Source of the DNA: PHAA01 sp034678805
Lineage (GTDB): Bacteria; Bacillota; Syntrophomonadia; Syntrophomonadales; Syntrophomonadaceae
DNA length: 31,766 bases
Assembly (NCBI GenBank): GCA_034678805.1
Contig: JAXDBN010000206.1
Span: 1-31,766, forward strand
Direction: 5' to 3'
Of the stretch, positions 7,006 through 15,538 are shown piece after piece. The translations under genes and the position numbers were made by a program. The notes beneath the pieces are model-generated. The model saw only the letters and a program-made list of their open reading frames with translations, was not told the DNA's origin and made no database searches. Position 1 is the first letter of the stretch; the number at the start of each line of letters is the position of its first letter.

Positions 7006-7947
7006 GTGGTGAGATTCGAACACAAAGACTTATTGGGAATGCAACAGTTGAACCGGGAAGAAATCGAATTGATTCTAGATACTGCAGTACCAATGAAAGA
7101 CATCATCAATCGAGACATTAAAAAAGTGCCCGCATTGCGTGGTAAGGCTATGGTAACGGTTTTTTATGAAAATAGCACCCGAACCAGAACTTCATTCGAA
7201 ATAGCCGGCAAATACTTAAGCGCTGATACTGTTAATCTTGCGGTATCCACAAGCAGTGTACAAAAAGGTGAAAGCTTACGGGATACTATCAAAACTATTG
7301 AGGTTATGGGATTTGATTTGATAGTGGTGCGGCATTCTATGAGCGGTACTCCTCACTATATAGCTCGCAATACCAGTATGAGAGTAATTAATGCTGGTGA
7401 TGGAACCCATGAGCATCCTACCCAAGCTCTCCTCGATATGTACAGCATCAAAGAGAAAAAAGGCACCTTAGACGGCTTAAAGGTTGCCATTATTGGCGAT
7501 ATTCTCCATAGTCGCGTAGCTCGCTCAAATATATTTGGATTGAGCAAATTTGGCTGCGAAATCAGGGTAGCTGGCCCGTCTACTTTAATGCCGCCTGAAA
7601 TAGAAAAGCTTGGGGTGAAAAGCTACTACAGCATTGAACAGGCGATAGATGGAGTAGATGTAGTAAATGTCCTGCGCATTCAGAAGGAACGTCAGCAAAG
7701 TGGGATGTTCCCTTCGTTGGATGAATATGCAAACCTTTATATGTTGAGCCCGGACAAGCTCCGCAGAGCCAAGGATGATGTTCTTGTACTACACCCAGGA
7801 CCAATGAATCGTGGGGTGGAAATATCATCGGCTTTGGCCGACGGAACCCAATCCGTAATAAACGAGCAGGTCACTAACGGAGTAGCAGTTAGGATGGCGT
7901 TATTATTCCTGATGATGGGGGGATCTCGTGATGAAATTACTTATTAA
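7006..7947 (+). CDS. pyrB: Aspartate carbamoyltransferase catalytic subunit
   Basis: Joins carbamoyl phosphate and aspartate to carbamoyl-aspartate, the committed step of pyrimidine synthesis. The carbamoyl-phosphate loop STRTRTSFE (from Ser57), the HPTQALLD block (near residue 137) and LHPGPMNRG near the C-terminus are all intact. The 313-residue length is usual for the catalytic chain. No regulatory pyrI follows, as in Bacillus. The start is GTG at 7006 behind GAGGAGG; a second GTG directly follows. The 3' end overlaps pyrC by 17 bases. Its expression should depend on the attenuator just upstream. Confidence 0.97.
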   Translation: MVRFEHKDLLGMQQLNREEIELILDTAVPMKDIINRDIKKVPALRGKAMVTVFYENSTRTRTSFEIAGKYLSADTVNLAVSTSSVQKGESLRDTIKTIEVMGFDLIVVRHSMSGTPHYIARNTSMRVINAGDGTHEHPTQALLDMYSIKEKKGTLDGLKVAIIGDILHSRVARSNIFGLSKFGCEIRVAGPSTLMPPEIEKLGVKSYYSIEQAIDGVDVVNVLRIQKERQQSGMFPSLDEYANLYMLSPDKLRRAKDDVLVLHPGPMNRGVEISSALADGTQSVINEQVTNGVAVRMALLFLMMGGSRDEITY

Positions 7948-9217
7948 AGGCGGAAGGGTTGTTGACCCAGCCAATGATATCGACGCTATTATGGATGTAA
8001 TGGTGGAAGATGGCTTAATTAGTGCAGTAGAAGTCAATATTTTGGACCTCGAAGGTACCATTATTGATGCCACCGGAAAGATAGTGTGCCCTGGTTTTAT
8101 CGATATGCATGTTCATTTAAGGGAGCCTGGATACGAATACAAAGAAGACATTGCCAGCGGCACCAGAGCGGCTGCAGCCGGTGGATTCACCACCATTTGC
8201 TGCATGCCTAACACTGACCCCCCAGTTGACAATGCTGCGGTGGCTGCATTTATTCGTGAGCGTGCCACCAAGTCGGGAATCGTTAATGTTATGCCCATAG
8301 GCTGTATCTCAAAGGAACAAGCCGGCAGAGAATTAACTGAGATGGCTGATTTGGTAGCGGCTGGATGCGTTGCGGTTAGCGATGACGGAAAACCAGTCAG
8401 TGATGCCAACTTAATGAGAAACGCCCTGGAGTATGCCAAAATGTTCGATCTGCCGGTATTATCCCATTGTGAAGAGCGAAGTCTCACTAAAGATGGCCAA
8501 ATGCACGAAGGCTATTTCTCAATCCTTTACGGACTCAAAGGTATCCCGGCTGCAGCAGAAGAAATAATGGTAGCCCGCGATATTATTCTGGCAGAGATGA
8601 CCCACAGTCGTGTTCATGTCTGTCACGCTTCCACCAAAGGTTCTATGGACTTAATCAGAACTGCAAAAGCCAGGGGGGTGAACATTTCCTGTGAGGTAAC
8701 CCCCCATCATTTAGTGCTCACCGATGAGATAACCGGAGATTACAATTCTGACACAAAAGTCAATCCTCCGCTTCGATCTATTGAACACATCGAGGCCTTG
8801 CGCCATGGATTGACTGACGGCACGGTTGACTGTATCGCTACTGACCACGCGCCTCATCACCAGGAAAGCAAGGATTGTGAATATGACCTGGCTTCATTTG
8901 GGATATCGGGTCTGGAGACTGCAGTAGCGGTGGTGGTAGACGGACTGGTTAACAAGGGATTGCTGGATTGGACCCAAATGGTGGAGTTGTTCACAATTGG
9001 TCCAGCTGAAGTGCTTGGTATTGATAAAGGAACTCTAGATATTGGCACCAGTGCCGATGTTACTATCCTTGATCCAATGTTGATTAAAACCGTTAAACCT
9101 GAAGAGTTTTATTCCAAAGGAAAAAACACCCCGTTTAAAGGTCAGACCTTGAAAGGCTGGCCCTGGATGACAATCGTTAAGGGGAAAATTGTAGCCCGTG
9201 AGGGCCAAATAGTTTAA
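7931..9217 (+). CDS. pyrC: Dihydroorotase
   Basis: Cyclises carbamoyl-aspartate to dihydroorotate using zinc. The HVHLREPG motif (His 60 and 62) gives the first metal ligands. Further blocks are VSDDGKPVS near residue 150 (the Asp-containing site of class I bacterial enzymes), SHCEE, HVCHAST and CIATDHAPHH with the catalytic Asp. The 428 residues are normal. I place the start at ATG 7931, about 8 bases after a G-rich Shine-Dalgarno; the GTG directly before it (7928) would add one Met. The gene overlaps the end of pyrB, implying coupled translation. carA and carB, which follow pyrC in B. subtilis, are missing here. Confidence 0.97.
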   Translation: MKLLIKGGRVVDPANDIDAIMDVMVEDGLISAVEVNILDLEGTIIDATGKIVCPGFIDMHVHLREPGYEYKEDIASGTRAAAAGGFTTICCMPNTDPPVDNAAVAAFIRERATKSGIVNVMPIGCISKEQAGRELTEMADLVAAGCVAVSDDGKPVSDANLMRNALEYAKMFDLPVLSHCEERSLTKDGQMHEGYFSILYGLKGIPAAAEEIMVARDIILAEMTHSRVHVCHASTKGSMDLIRTAKARGVNISCEVTPHHLVLTDEITGDYNSDTKVNPPLRSIEHIEALRHGLTDGTVDCIATDHAPHHQESKDCEYDLASFGISGLETAVAVVVDGLVNKGLLDWTQMVELFTIGPAEVLGIDKGTLDIGTSADVTILDPMLIKTVKPEEFYSKGKNTPFKGQTLKGWPWMTIVKGKIVAREGQIV

Positions 9218-9240
9218 CAAATTCATGGAGGAATATATTT

Positions 9241-10056
9241 ATGCCTGTCTTGGAAAAAGGTATGGTGCTTGATAATCGCCAGGTTGCGTCTGATCTTTAC
9301 GTCATGGATTTTGTGGCACCGTCAATGGCTCAGAAATGTCAACCTGGGCAATTCCTGCACATTAGGTCAAATGGTACATACGATCCTTTATTAAGAAGAC
9401 CCTTAAGCATTTACGATGTATTAGCCGACAGTTGTATAATCTCTTTGTTATATCGTGTCGTCGGGCGGGGTACTGCTCTCCTGACTGGAATAGATATTGA
9501 TAATAAGATTGATATCATGGGACCTTTGGGAAAGGGTTTCACCCTCCCGGATAGTCCTGAAAGTATTCTCTTGGTCGGTGGAGGTGTGGGAGCAGCACCT
9601 TTAATGTTTCTTGCCAGGCAATTAATTAACATAGGATGCAAGGTTACGTTGCTGCTTGGATCAGCTACCGCTGAACAGCTTGTTCCAGGGCAGAGATTTG
9701 CGACGCTGGGGGTTAAAGTAAAAACCGCCAGCATGGATGGAACAGATGGTTATCATGGATTGATAACCGATTTGCTTATGCTGGAAGATCCTTCATTATA
9801 CAAACGTCTTTACACTTGCGGTCCGGAAGCTATGATGGCAAAGGTTTCCGGATGGGCGATCCAAAATAATGTCCCTGGGGAACTATCCTTGGAGGAACAT
9901 ATGGCATGTGGGGTTGGCGCCTGTCTCGGTTGTGCCCGCCAACTCAATCCGAACCAGAATCAATATGCAAAGATCTGCATGGACGGACCCGTTTTCGACA
10001 TTAAATCATTCAGTACAATTCCTAATCCGATCCAAGGAGGGTCCAGCCATGAGTAA
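9241..10056 (+). CDS. pyrK: Dihydroorotate dehydrogenase electron-transfer subunit PyrK
   Basis: The FAD and [2Fe-2S] subunit that lets class 1B dihydroorotate dehydrogenase pass electrons to NAD+. The FAD-binding segment RRPLSIYD (52-59), the NAD-binding glycine loop GGGVGAAP (113-120) and TCGPEAMM are present. The iron-sulfur ligands are C223, C228, C231 and C246 (CGVGACLGC, then KICMDGP). At 271 residues it is slightly longer than B. subtilis PyrK. GGAGG precedes the ATG. The gene overlaps pyrD by 8 bases (ATGAGTAA), fitting equal production of the two subunits. Confidence 0.96.
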   Translation: MPVLEKGMVLDNRQVASDLYVMDFVAPSMAQKCQPGQFLHIRSNGTYDPLLRRPLSIYDVLADSCIISLLYRVVGRGTALLTGIDIDNKIDIMGPLGKGFTLPDSPESILLVGGGVGAAPLMFLARQLINIGCKVTLLLGSATAEQLVPGQRFATLGVKVKTASMDGTDGYHGLITDLLMLEDPSLYKRLYTCGPEAMMAKVSGWAIQNNVPGELSLEEHMACGVGACLGCARQLNPNQNQYAKICMDGPVFDIKSFSTIPNPIQGGSSHE

Positions 10057-10984
10057 TTCCAATTCTTTCGCTGTCAATATGGATGTAGATCTGGGTGGAA
10101 TCAGAATGAGCAATCCAGTAGCGGTTGCCTCAGGGACATTTGGGTATGGCCGGGAATACGAGCCCTTTATAGATATATCGTCTATCGGAGCACTAATTGT
10201 CAAGGGTACTACTTTGGAACCCCGGCCAGGCAATCCTCCCCCTCGAATAGTTGAAACAGCCGCAGGGATGCTAAACGCAATCGGTCTTGAGAATCCAGGC
10301 GTAGATGTCTTTCTAAACAAATACCTTCCTTATTTATATAAAAGAAATGTAACGGTTATTGCCAACATTGCCGGTAACATCATAGAAGATTACGCTGCCA
10401 TAGCTGCCAGATTGGAAGGGAAACCTGGTTTAGCCGGTATTGAACTTAATATCTCCTGTCCCAATGTCAAAGAAGGGGGATTACAATTTGGCACAGATCC
10501 CTTAATGGTCAAACAAGTGGTTCAGGCTGTCAAATCAGAGACCTCACTCCCGGTGATGCCTAAACTCAGCCCAAATGTTACTGATATCGTAGCCATTGCC
10601 AAGGCCGCCCAGGAAGGAGGAGCGGATGCCTTGTCCATGGTCAATACGTTAATGGGAATGGCTATCGACATAAACAAACGCCGCCCGGTACTAGCCAATA
10701 CTTTTGGCGGTTTATCCGGACCAGCTATTAAACCGGTCGCTTTGCGCATGGTTTATCAAGTGCATCGTGAGGTTAATATTCCCATTCTGGGTGGCGGCGG
10801 TATTATGAATACCACCGATGCTCTGGAATTTATTATGGCTGGCGCTACTGCAGTTTCTGTGGGTACAGCCAACTTTGTCAATCCTGGAGCAGCCAGTGAC
10901 ATTGCGCTTGGAATCAGGGAATACATGATTGCCCATAATGTAGAGACGCTGAGCGAATTAGTTGGTATAGCAGTAAAGAAATAA
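10049..10984 (+). CDS. pyrD: Dihydroorotate dehydrogenase, class 1B catalytic subunit
   Basis: An FMN enzyme that oxidises dihydroorotate to orotate in the cytosol. NISCPNVKEGG carries the catalytic Cys137 typical of class 1 enzymes (class 2 has Ser). SNPVAVASGTFGYG, KLSPNVTDI and GGGGIMNTTDALEF are the other family blocks. The start is ATG 10049 behind GGAGG; the open frame runs further upstream inside pyrK, but that part is not family sequence. The result is 311 residues, the normal length. Together with PyrK it forms the NAD-dependent heterotetramer found in Gram-positive bacteria. Confidence 0.97.
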   Translation: MSNSNSFAVNMDVDLGGIRMSNPVAVASGTFGYGREYEPFIDISSIGALIVKGTTLEPRPGNPPPRIVETAAGMLNAIGLENPGVDVFLNKYLPYLYKRNVTVIANIAGNIIEDYAAIAARLEGKPGLAGIELNISCPNVKEGGLQFGTDPLMVKQVVQAVKSETSLPVMPKLSPNVTDIVAIAKAAQEGGADALSMVNTLMGMAIDINKRRPVLANTFGGLSGPAIKPVALRMVYQVHREVNIPILGGGGIMNTTDALEFIMAGATAVSVGTANFVNPGAASDIALGIREYMIAHNVETLSELVGIAVKK

Positions 10985-11020
10985 AGTCAATTGATTAAGA
11001 TTATAAAGGGGGAGTATAAA

Positions 11021-11740
11021 TTGGAGGCTAAAGATAGAATCGTCCTCGCTTTGGACGTTGATACCAACGAAGAAGCCGTTCGCCTGGTTAAAAGATTAAG
11101 CGGCCATGTCGGAGTCTTCAAAATAGGTATGCAACTATATAACGGATTGGGACCTGATATTGTACACCGGGTTCATGACCTGGGCGGTAAGGTGTTTCTG
11201 GATCTAAAACTACATGACATTCCCAATACGGTGGCGGCGGCGGCCCGGGTGATCACCCGTTTGAATACATTTATGTTCAATGTACACGCTGCAGGTGGAA
11301 GAGAGATGATGAATCAGGCTGCGGACGCCTCGATTAAAGAAGCGGATCGCTATGGAGGCGCACCGCCGCTGATACTTGCGGTTACAGTTCTAACTAGTAT
11401 TTCCCAAAAAGAATTAAACGAAGAGATGTATGTGACAGGTTTGAAGGTGGAAGAATTAGTGGTAAAATGGGCCTTAATGGCCCAGGAATCAGGTTTAGGC
11501 GGTGTGGTCTGCTCACCCCAGGAAATCAGTCCCATCCGGCAAGCTTGCGGACCCGACTTTAAGATAGTGACACCGGGAATCAGACCTCTTTGGTCGGCTG
11601 CCAATGATCAGAAGCGTATCACCACTCCACGCCAAGCGCTCGACCTCGGTGCAGATTATATGGTTATTGGTCGTCCCATCGTTCAAGCTACTGATCCTAT
11701 AGAAGCCGCGCAGAGAATAATAGAAGAATTGGAGGCCTAA
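11021..11740 (+). CDS. pyrF: Orotidine 5'-phosphate decarboxylase
   Basis: Removes CO2 from OMP to make UMP, the last step of the pathway. The catalytic motif DLKLHDIPNT (D61, K63, D66) is intact, as are LALDVD at the N-terminus, NVHAAGG in the middle and VTPGIRP and GRPI near the end. The start is TTG 11021, preceded by AGGGGGAG; the frame extends to an earlier TTG (10991) that has no ribosome binding site. The chosen start gives 239 residues, the length of the B. subtilis enzyme. It is 36 bases after pyrD and 3 bases before pyrE. Confidence 0.96.
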   Translation: MEAKDRIVLALDVDTNEEAVRLVKRLSGHVGVFKIGMQLYNGLGPDIVHRVHDLGGKVFLDLKLHDIPNTVAAAARVITRLNTFMFNVHAAGGREMMNQAADASIKEADRYGGAPPLILAVTVLTSISQKELNEEMYVTGLKVEELVVKWALMAQESGLGGVVCSPQEISPIRQACGPDFKIVTPGIRPLWSAANDQKRITTPRQALDLGADYMVIGRPIVQATDPIEAAQRIIEELEA

Positions 11741-11743
11741 TTA

Positions 11744-12319
11744 ATGTTAAATCAGGATGAAGCCATAAGTATATTTACCATATCCGGTGCTTTGATGGAG
11801 GGACACTTCAAACTCACCAGCGGTCGGCATAGCAATCGTTATATGCAGTGTGCACAGGTTTTACAATACCCGAACTATACCGAAAAACTAGCTGCTCACC
11901 TTGCTGAAAAATTTGCTGCTGATAAGATTGACGTAGTAATCGGGCCTGCAATGGGAGGAATAATTGTTGCCTATGAAGTAGCCAGGCAACTGAATGTTCC
12001 AGGTATATTTTGCGAACGAGAAAATGGGCAAATGGCCCTTAGAAGAGGTTTCAAGCTCGAAAACGGCAGTCGGGTGCTGGTGGTGGAAGATGTTGTGACT
12101 ACCGGTGGTTCGGTAGTAGAAGTTATGGAAATTGTTCGCCAAGCAGGTGCAGAGGTGGCTGGGGTAGGCGTTTTGGTTGATCGCAGCGCCGGCAAAGTAG
12201 ATTTTGGTGTGCGTAAAGAGGCGGTATTGACTATGGATATAGAATCATGGCCGGCCGAGGAATGCCCGTTATGTAAAGCAGGGCATGGTGAAGCGATCAA
12301 GCCGGGCAGCCGCAGTTAG
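11744..12319 (+). CDS. pyrE: Orotate phosphoribosyltransferase
   Basis: Couples orotate to PRPP, making OMP for PyrF. The PRPP loop VLVVEDVVTTGGS (from residue 111) is canonical, and GPAMGGIIVAYEVA precedes it. The 191 residues include a C-terminal tail with a CPLCKAG pair of cysteines and KPGS, as in the clostridial/thermophile branch of the family. GGAGG lies within the end of pyrF, three bases separate the two genes, and translation is probably coupled. It is the last recognised biosynthetic gene of the operon. Confidence 0.96.
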   Translation: MLNQDEAISIFTISGALMEGHFKLTSGRHSNRYMQCAQVLQYPNYTEKLAAHLAEKFAADKIDVVIGPAMGGIIVAYEVARQLNVPGIFCERENGQMALRRGFKLENGSRVLVVEDVVTTGGSVVEVMEIVRQAGAEVAGVGVLVDRSAGKVDFGVRKEAVLTMDIESWPAEECPLCKAGHGEAIKPGSRS

Positions 12320-12331
12320 CAGGAGGTCTTA

Positions 12332-12631
12332 ATGAAGGTTTTTCTTAATGGTCAGGAAATGCAGTTTGTTGAAGGCGGGTATAAGTACGTCTTTCTGAAG
12401 CCATTCAACAATTTGCAGGAGAAAACTGTCAATAGAGAAAATGGTGCCAAGATGCATTTGGAATTGTACGATAACGGAGTGCAGATTCGTACTCTGATTA
12501 CTAAGGAAGAGGTTGCTACCATAATTAATCGGCAGATAGCTGTAGATACTGTAAACAATAAGGTATATATTTTAGAAGAGGGTAGCGAAGCACGAATAAA
12601 AGATGACGGCTCGGTTGAGATAATTAAATGA
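12332..12631 (+). CDS. Small conserved-looking protein of unknown function at the end of the pyr operon
   Basis: A 99-residue soluble protein starting MKVFLNGQEM, with AGGAGG before the ATG and only 12 bases after pyrE, so almost certainly co-transcribed with pyr. It is rich in short beta-like segments (YKYVFLKPF, MHLELYDNGVQIRTL, VYILEEGSEARI) and charged residues. It has no signal peptide, membrane segment or cysteines. I do not recognise the family. Its location suggests a link to pyrimidine synthesis or merely shared transcription with the next gene; neither is shown by the sequence. Confidence 0.75.
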   Translation: MKVFLNGQEMQFVEGGYKYVFLKPFNNLQEKTVNRENGAKMHLELYDNGVQIRTLITKEEVATIINRQIAVDTVNNKVYILEEGSEARIKDDGSVEIIK

Positions 12632-12662
12632 TGGTTAATATTCTCGCAGGGGGGTTAGTTGT

Positions 12663-13619
12663 ATGGGCGATAAAATTGAAATGAGTTTTGCCGAACATAC
12701 GGCAATGGAAGAGAGACTTCGGGAAAGTGAAGAGAAGTTTCGCCTTTTGTTTGAGACTGCCAATGATGGCATCCTGCTCATAGACCGGCTGCAGGTCATA
12801 GATTGCAATCGTCGGGCTGCAGAGATTTTCGGATTGGAGCTGTCACAATTAAAAGGTTCATCGATGAAACGTTTCATCCCCCCGGTGCAAATGGATGGCC
12901 GCAATACTTTCAATTTGCTTAAAGAGAATGGCGACCGTGTTCTGGAGGGTGAACCGATGTTGTTTGAAGTAGGCCTGTGTAAGGCCGACGGTTCCCCCAT
13001 AGATGTAGAAATCAGCCTCAACCGAATCCAATTACAGGGACAAAACCTGGTTCAGGTATTGGTTCGCGATGTTACCGATCGTAAAGAAATGGAGGAATGG
13101 CTGCGTTATCTTAACCTCCATGACAAACCGACCGGCTTGTATAATCGCAATTACTTTGAAGAAGAAATGGAACGTATGCAAAGTGGCCGTTTTGATCCGG
13201 TCGGTATAGTCGTCTGTGATGTTGATGGATTAAAACTTGTGAATGATCATTTGGGTCACCAGGCCGGCGACTCACTTTTGGCTGCTGTGGCAGATATTCT
13301 AAATGGCTGTTTTCGGACCAGTGATGTAGTGGCGAGAATTGGCGGGGACGAATTCGCTGTCCTGCTGCCCAAATGTACTGCTGAGGTAGTGGAAGTAGCC
13401 TGCCAGCGAATCAAGGATAATGTAAAATCTTCACGCTTACTTACTCCTCCTGTACCGATAAGCTTGTCTATTGGCTGGGCGGTAAAACAACACTCCAATC
13501 AGAACATGGAGGATGTGTTCAAAGAAGCAGATAATAACATGTATAGGGAGAAACCACATAATCGTGAAAATTTCAGGAAATTCTTCGAGGAGACATTTCT
13601 TAATCCAAAATCAAGTTAA
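12663..13619 (+). CDS. PAS-domain diguanylate cyclase (GGDEF)
   Basis: Predicted to make cyclic di-GMP from GTP under control of a PAS sensor. Order: a short N-terminal helix, a PAS domain at about 22-140 (FRLLFETANDGILLID ... VQVLVRDVTDRK), then a GGDEF domain at about 150-305. The active-site loop RIGGDEFAVLLP is intact, and RTSD at 218-221 sits five residues before GGDEF, the right place for the product-inhibition I-site. The usual DxLTGLxNR motif reads DKPTGLYNR, with Pro for Leu. There is no EAL domain and no membrane segment, so the protein is cytosolic; the PAS ligand is unknown. A G-rich ribosome binding site precedes the ATG. The gene is 31 bases after the unknown pyr-linked gene with no terminator between. 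Confidence 0.9.
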   Translation: MGDKIEMSFAEHTAMEERLRESEEKFRLLFETANDGILLIDRLQVIDCNRRAAEIFGLELSQLKGSSMKRFIPPVQMDGRNTFNLLKENGDRVLEGEPMLFEVGLCKADGSPIDVEISLNRIQLQGQNLVQVLVRDVTDRKEMEEWLRYLNLHDKPTGLYNRNYFEEEMERMQSGRFDPVGIVVCDVDGLKLVNDHLGHQAGDSLLAAVADILNGCFRTSDVVARIGGDEFAVLLPKCTAEVVEVACQRIKDNVKSSRLLTPPVPISLSIGWAVKQHSNQNMEDVFKEADNNMYREKPHNRENFRKFFEETFLNPKSS

Positions 13620-13629
13620 TCCCGTCTGA

Positions 13630-15408
13630 CTATGGGGCCTCATGTGGTAATTGCTCTATTTGCTCAATACGCGGAACAGCCATAATCGTCCAATAATTAT
13701 CATATATGACCTTGCCCGGCCTGGCTCCGCCAGGCTTCTTTACGTTGTAACGAAAAGTATAATCAACTGGGACCTTAGCCGCGTCTGTAGCCTGGCTGAA
13801 ATGAGCAGCCAGAGCAGCTGCCTCTTCCAGGGTACTGTCAGGGACATGATCAATCGAAGTCATATAAGGAGCCAAACTCACTATAACATGACTGCCAGGT
13901 GTCTGTTGGGTATGCAGCCAAAGATCAGTCTTTTTCGATTCCTTGAGAGTCAAGCGATCATTCTGATAATTATTACGGCCTACCCTAATTTCTAAACCGT
14001 CGGAAGAAACAAATCGCCGTGGCAAACTGCGTAGGAGTCTCTTTTTTCCACGGGTAGGAATGGGTCGCAGGTAATGCTCCCTTTCCAATTCTTCTATTAT
14101 TTCGTCGATTTCGGCAGGGCTTTCGGATTGGTTAACGGCTACCAGGACCGACTCCAGGTATTCAATAACAAACTGCGTTTCCGCTATCATTCGAGCCAAA
14201 TGCTTTTTGGCTCCCTGGCTTTTATTATAGAGCTTGAAAAAACGCTGCGCGTTTTGGATGGGTGTATAACGCACATCAAGAGGCAGCTCTACCTCTTCTC
14301 CGCTATCAAAGTCAGGTACCAAAGCAATCCGGTCACCTTTTTTGAAACGGTGGGCATAAGAAGTCAACAATTCACCCCAAGTTTTGTATATCTCTTTTTC
14401 TGCAGCCTGGGCAAGATCAGCTTCCTGTAAGTGCTTCTTCCGATAGGCTTTATGCAAGTGTTCATTTATTTTACGTGTTAGACTATCCTGCATTGATTGC
14501 AGGCGTATCTGGTCTAGTTTCTGTCCATAGTAAACATCACAAGCTTCATTCATTGATGAAAAAGTTTTGACTGTTATCAGCGCAGGAGTAAGCCCTGATA
14601 AAAATGGGGATACATCTATAGGATTGGTCTTGCTGTACTGCACTGTGGCAGAGTACTCTCCCACATTAATAGAATTGATAATATCGAGAACCAATCGGTA
14701 AATCCGGTTTAGTTCATATTCACCGCATTCACCGATCACCATATCCTCACTTAATCCTGCCGCGGTACATATTTGTTGTGCACTGAACAGACTAAGACCT
14801 GTGCAAATATTAAATAAAGCATTAGCTGCTATCGTGTTTTCGTCCTGCTGCCATAAGGCTTCCGAGAACGATAAGATGTCCGTAAACTCGGGTTCCAATT
14901 TCCCCTGTCCCGGAGGGCTAACATATTCTCTTCCCGGCATAACTTCACGAAAAGAACTGATCTCATTGCCTACTCGTTTAATTGCATCGAGAATCATGTC
15001 TGATTCATTTACTAAGATAATATTGGAATGACGCCCCATAAACTCACATATTAGTAATTTATCCTGCCATTCACGGAAATCATTTAATGCCTCAATTCGG
15101 ATATGAACTATTCTTTCCATACCTATTTGCTTAATTTCTTTTATTTTCGCCCCTTCCAGATATTTGCGCAGCAGCATACAGAAAGCCGTTGGTTTGTCAG
15201 GATTGGGCTTACGTTGTTCAGTTATATGAATACGAGACCACCTTGCGTTTGCGGATACAACCAGGCGAATTGTCCCGCCTCGGAGTCGTCGTATGGAAAA
15301 AACCAGTTCATCCTTTTCAGGCTGATGTATTTTATCAATTCGGCTATCGATAAGCAGCGAATTCAGCTCGCGGCTGATAGCCCGTATAGCAAGTCCATCA
15401 AAAGGCAT
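13630..15408 (-). CDS. rqcH: Ribosome quality-control factor RqcH (NFACT/FbpA family)
   Basis: Rqc2/NEMF homologue. It binds stalled 50S subunits carrying peptidyl-tRNA and adds C-terminal alanine tails that mark the peptide for degradation; older annotation calls it fibronectin-binding protein. The N-terminal NFACT-N domain begins MPFDGLAIRAISREL and includes EFMGRHSNIILV. A helical, coiled-coil-like middle follows (about residues 290-350 and 410-460). The NFACT-R domain contains DLWLHTQ, PGSHVIV and KKPGGARPGKVIYDN. I place the start at ATG 15408, preceded by AGAGGTGA; an upstream TTG (15438) lacks a ribosome binding site. That gives 592 residues, within the family range. It converges on the diguanylate cyclase gene with 10 bases between. 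Confidence 0.93.
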   Translation of the reverse strand: MPFDGLAIRAISRELNSLLIDSRIDKIHQPEKDELVFSIRRLRGGTIRLVVSANARWSRIHITEQRKPNPDKPTAFCMLLRKYLEGAKIKEIKQIGMERIVHIRIEALNDFREWQDKLLICEFMGRHSNIILVNESDMILDAIKRVGNEISSFREVMPGREYVSPPGQGKLEPEFTDILSFSEALWQQDENTIAANALFNICTGLSLFSAQQICTAAGLSEDMVIGECGEYELNRIYRLVLDIINSINVGEYSATVQYSKTNPIDVSPFLSGLTPALITVKTFSSMNEACDVYYGQKLDQIRLQSMQDSLTRKINEHLHKAYRKKHLQEADLAQAAEKEIYKTWGELLTSYAHRFKKGDRIALVPDFDSGEEVELPLDVRYTPIQNAQRFFKLYNKSQGAKKHLARMIAETQFVIEYLESVLVAVNQSESPAEIDEIIEELEREHYLRPIPTRGKKRLLRSLPRRFVSSDGLEIRVGRNNYQNDRLTLKESKKTDLWLHTQQTPGSHVIVSLAPYMTSIDHVPDSTLEEAAALAAHFSQATDAAKVPVDYTFRYNVKKPGGARPGKVIYDNYWTIMAVPRIEQIEQLPHEAP

Positions 15409-15440
15409 GTTATAGTCACCTCTAAAATTTATACCCAACT

Positions 15441-15469
15441 ATTATACTATACAAAATTACAGCTGGCAT
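15441..15469 (-). promoter_or_regulatory. Predicted rqcH promoter
   Basis: On the minus strand ATGCCA (15464-15469), a 17-base spacer and a perfect TATAAT (15441-15446) lie about 35-60 bases upstream of the rqcH ATG. Confidence 0.6.
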
Positions 15470-15480
15470 AAGGCAGTTTC

Positions 15481-15509
15481 TTGACTATATCGTCAAAATA
15501 TATAAGAAT
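15481..15509 (+). promoter_or_regulatory. Predicted dapB promoter
   Basis: TTGACT (15481-15486), a 17-base spacer and AAGAAT (15504-15509) precede dapB by about 30 bases. A TATAAG at 15-base spacing is an alternative -10. Confidence 0.5.
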
Positions 15510-15538
15510 ATTCCATAAGTTATTAAGGAGGTAGGGTA

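Noticed and set aside
9869..10048. Long N-terminal extension of pyrD
   Set aside because: The bases encode the C-terminus of PyrK in another frame; ATG 10049 has GGAGG and gives the family length.
15409..15438. TTG start 30 bases upstream for rqcH
   Set aside because: No ribosome binding site; the family begins at MPFDGL, and AGAGGTGA precedes that ATG.
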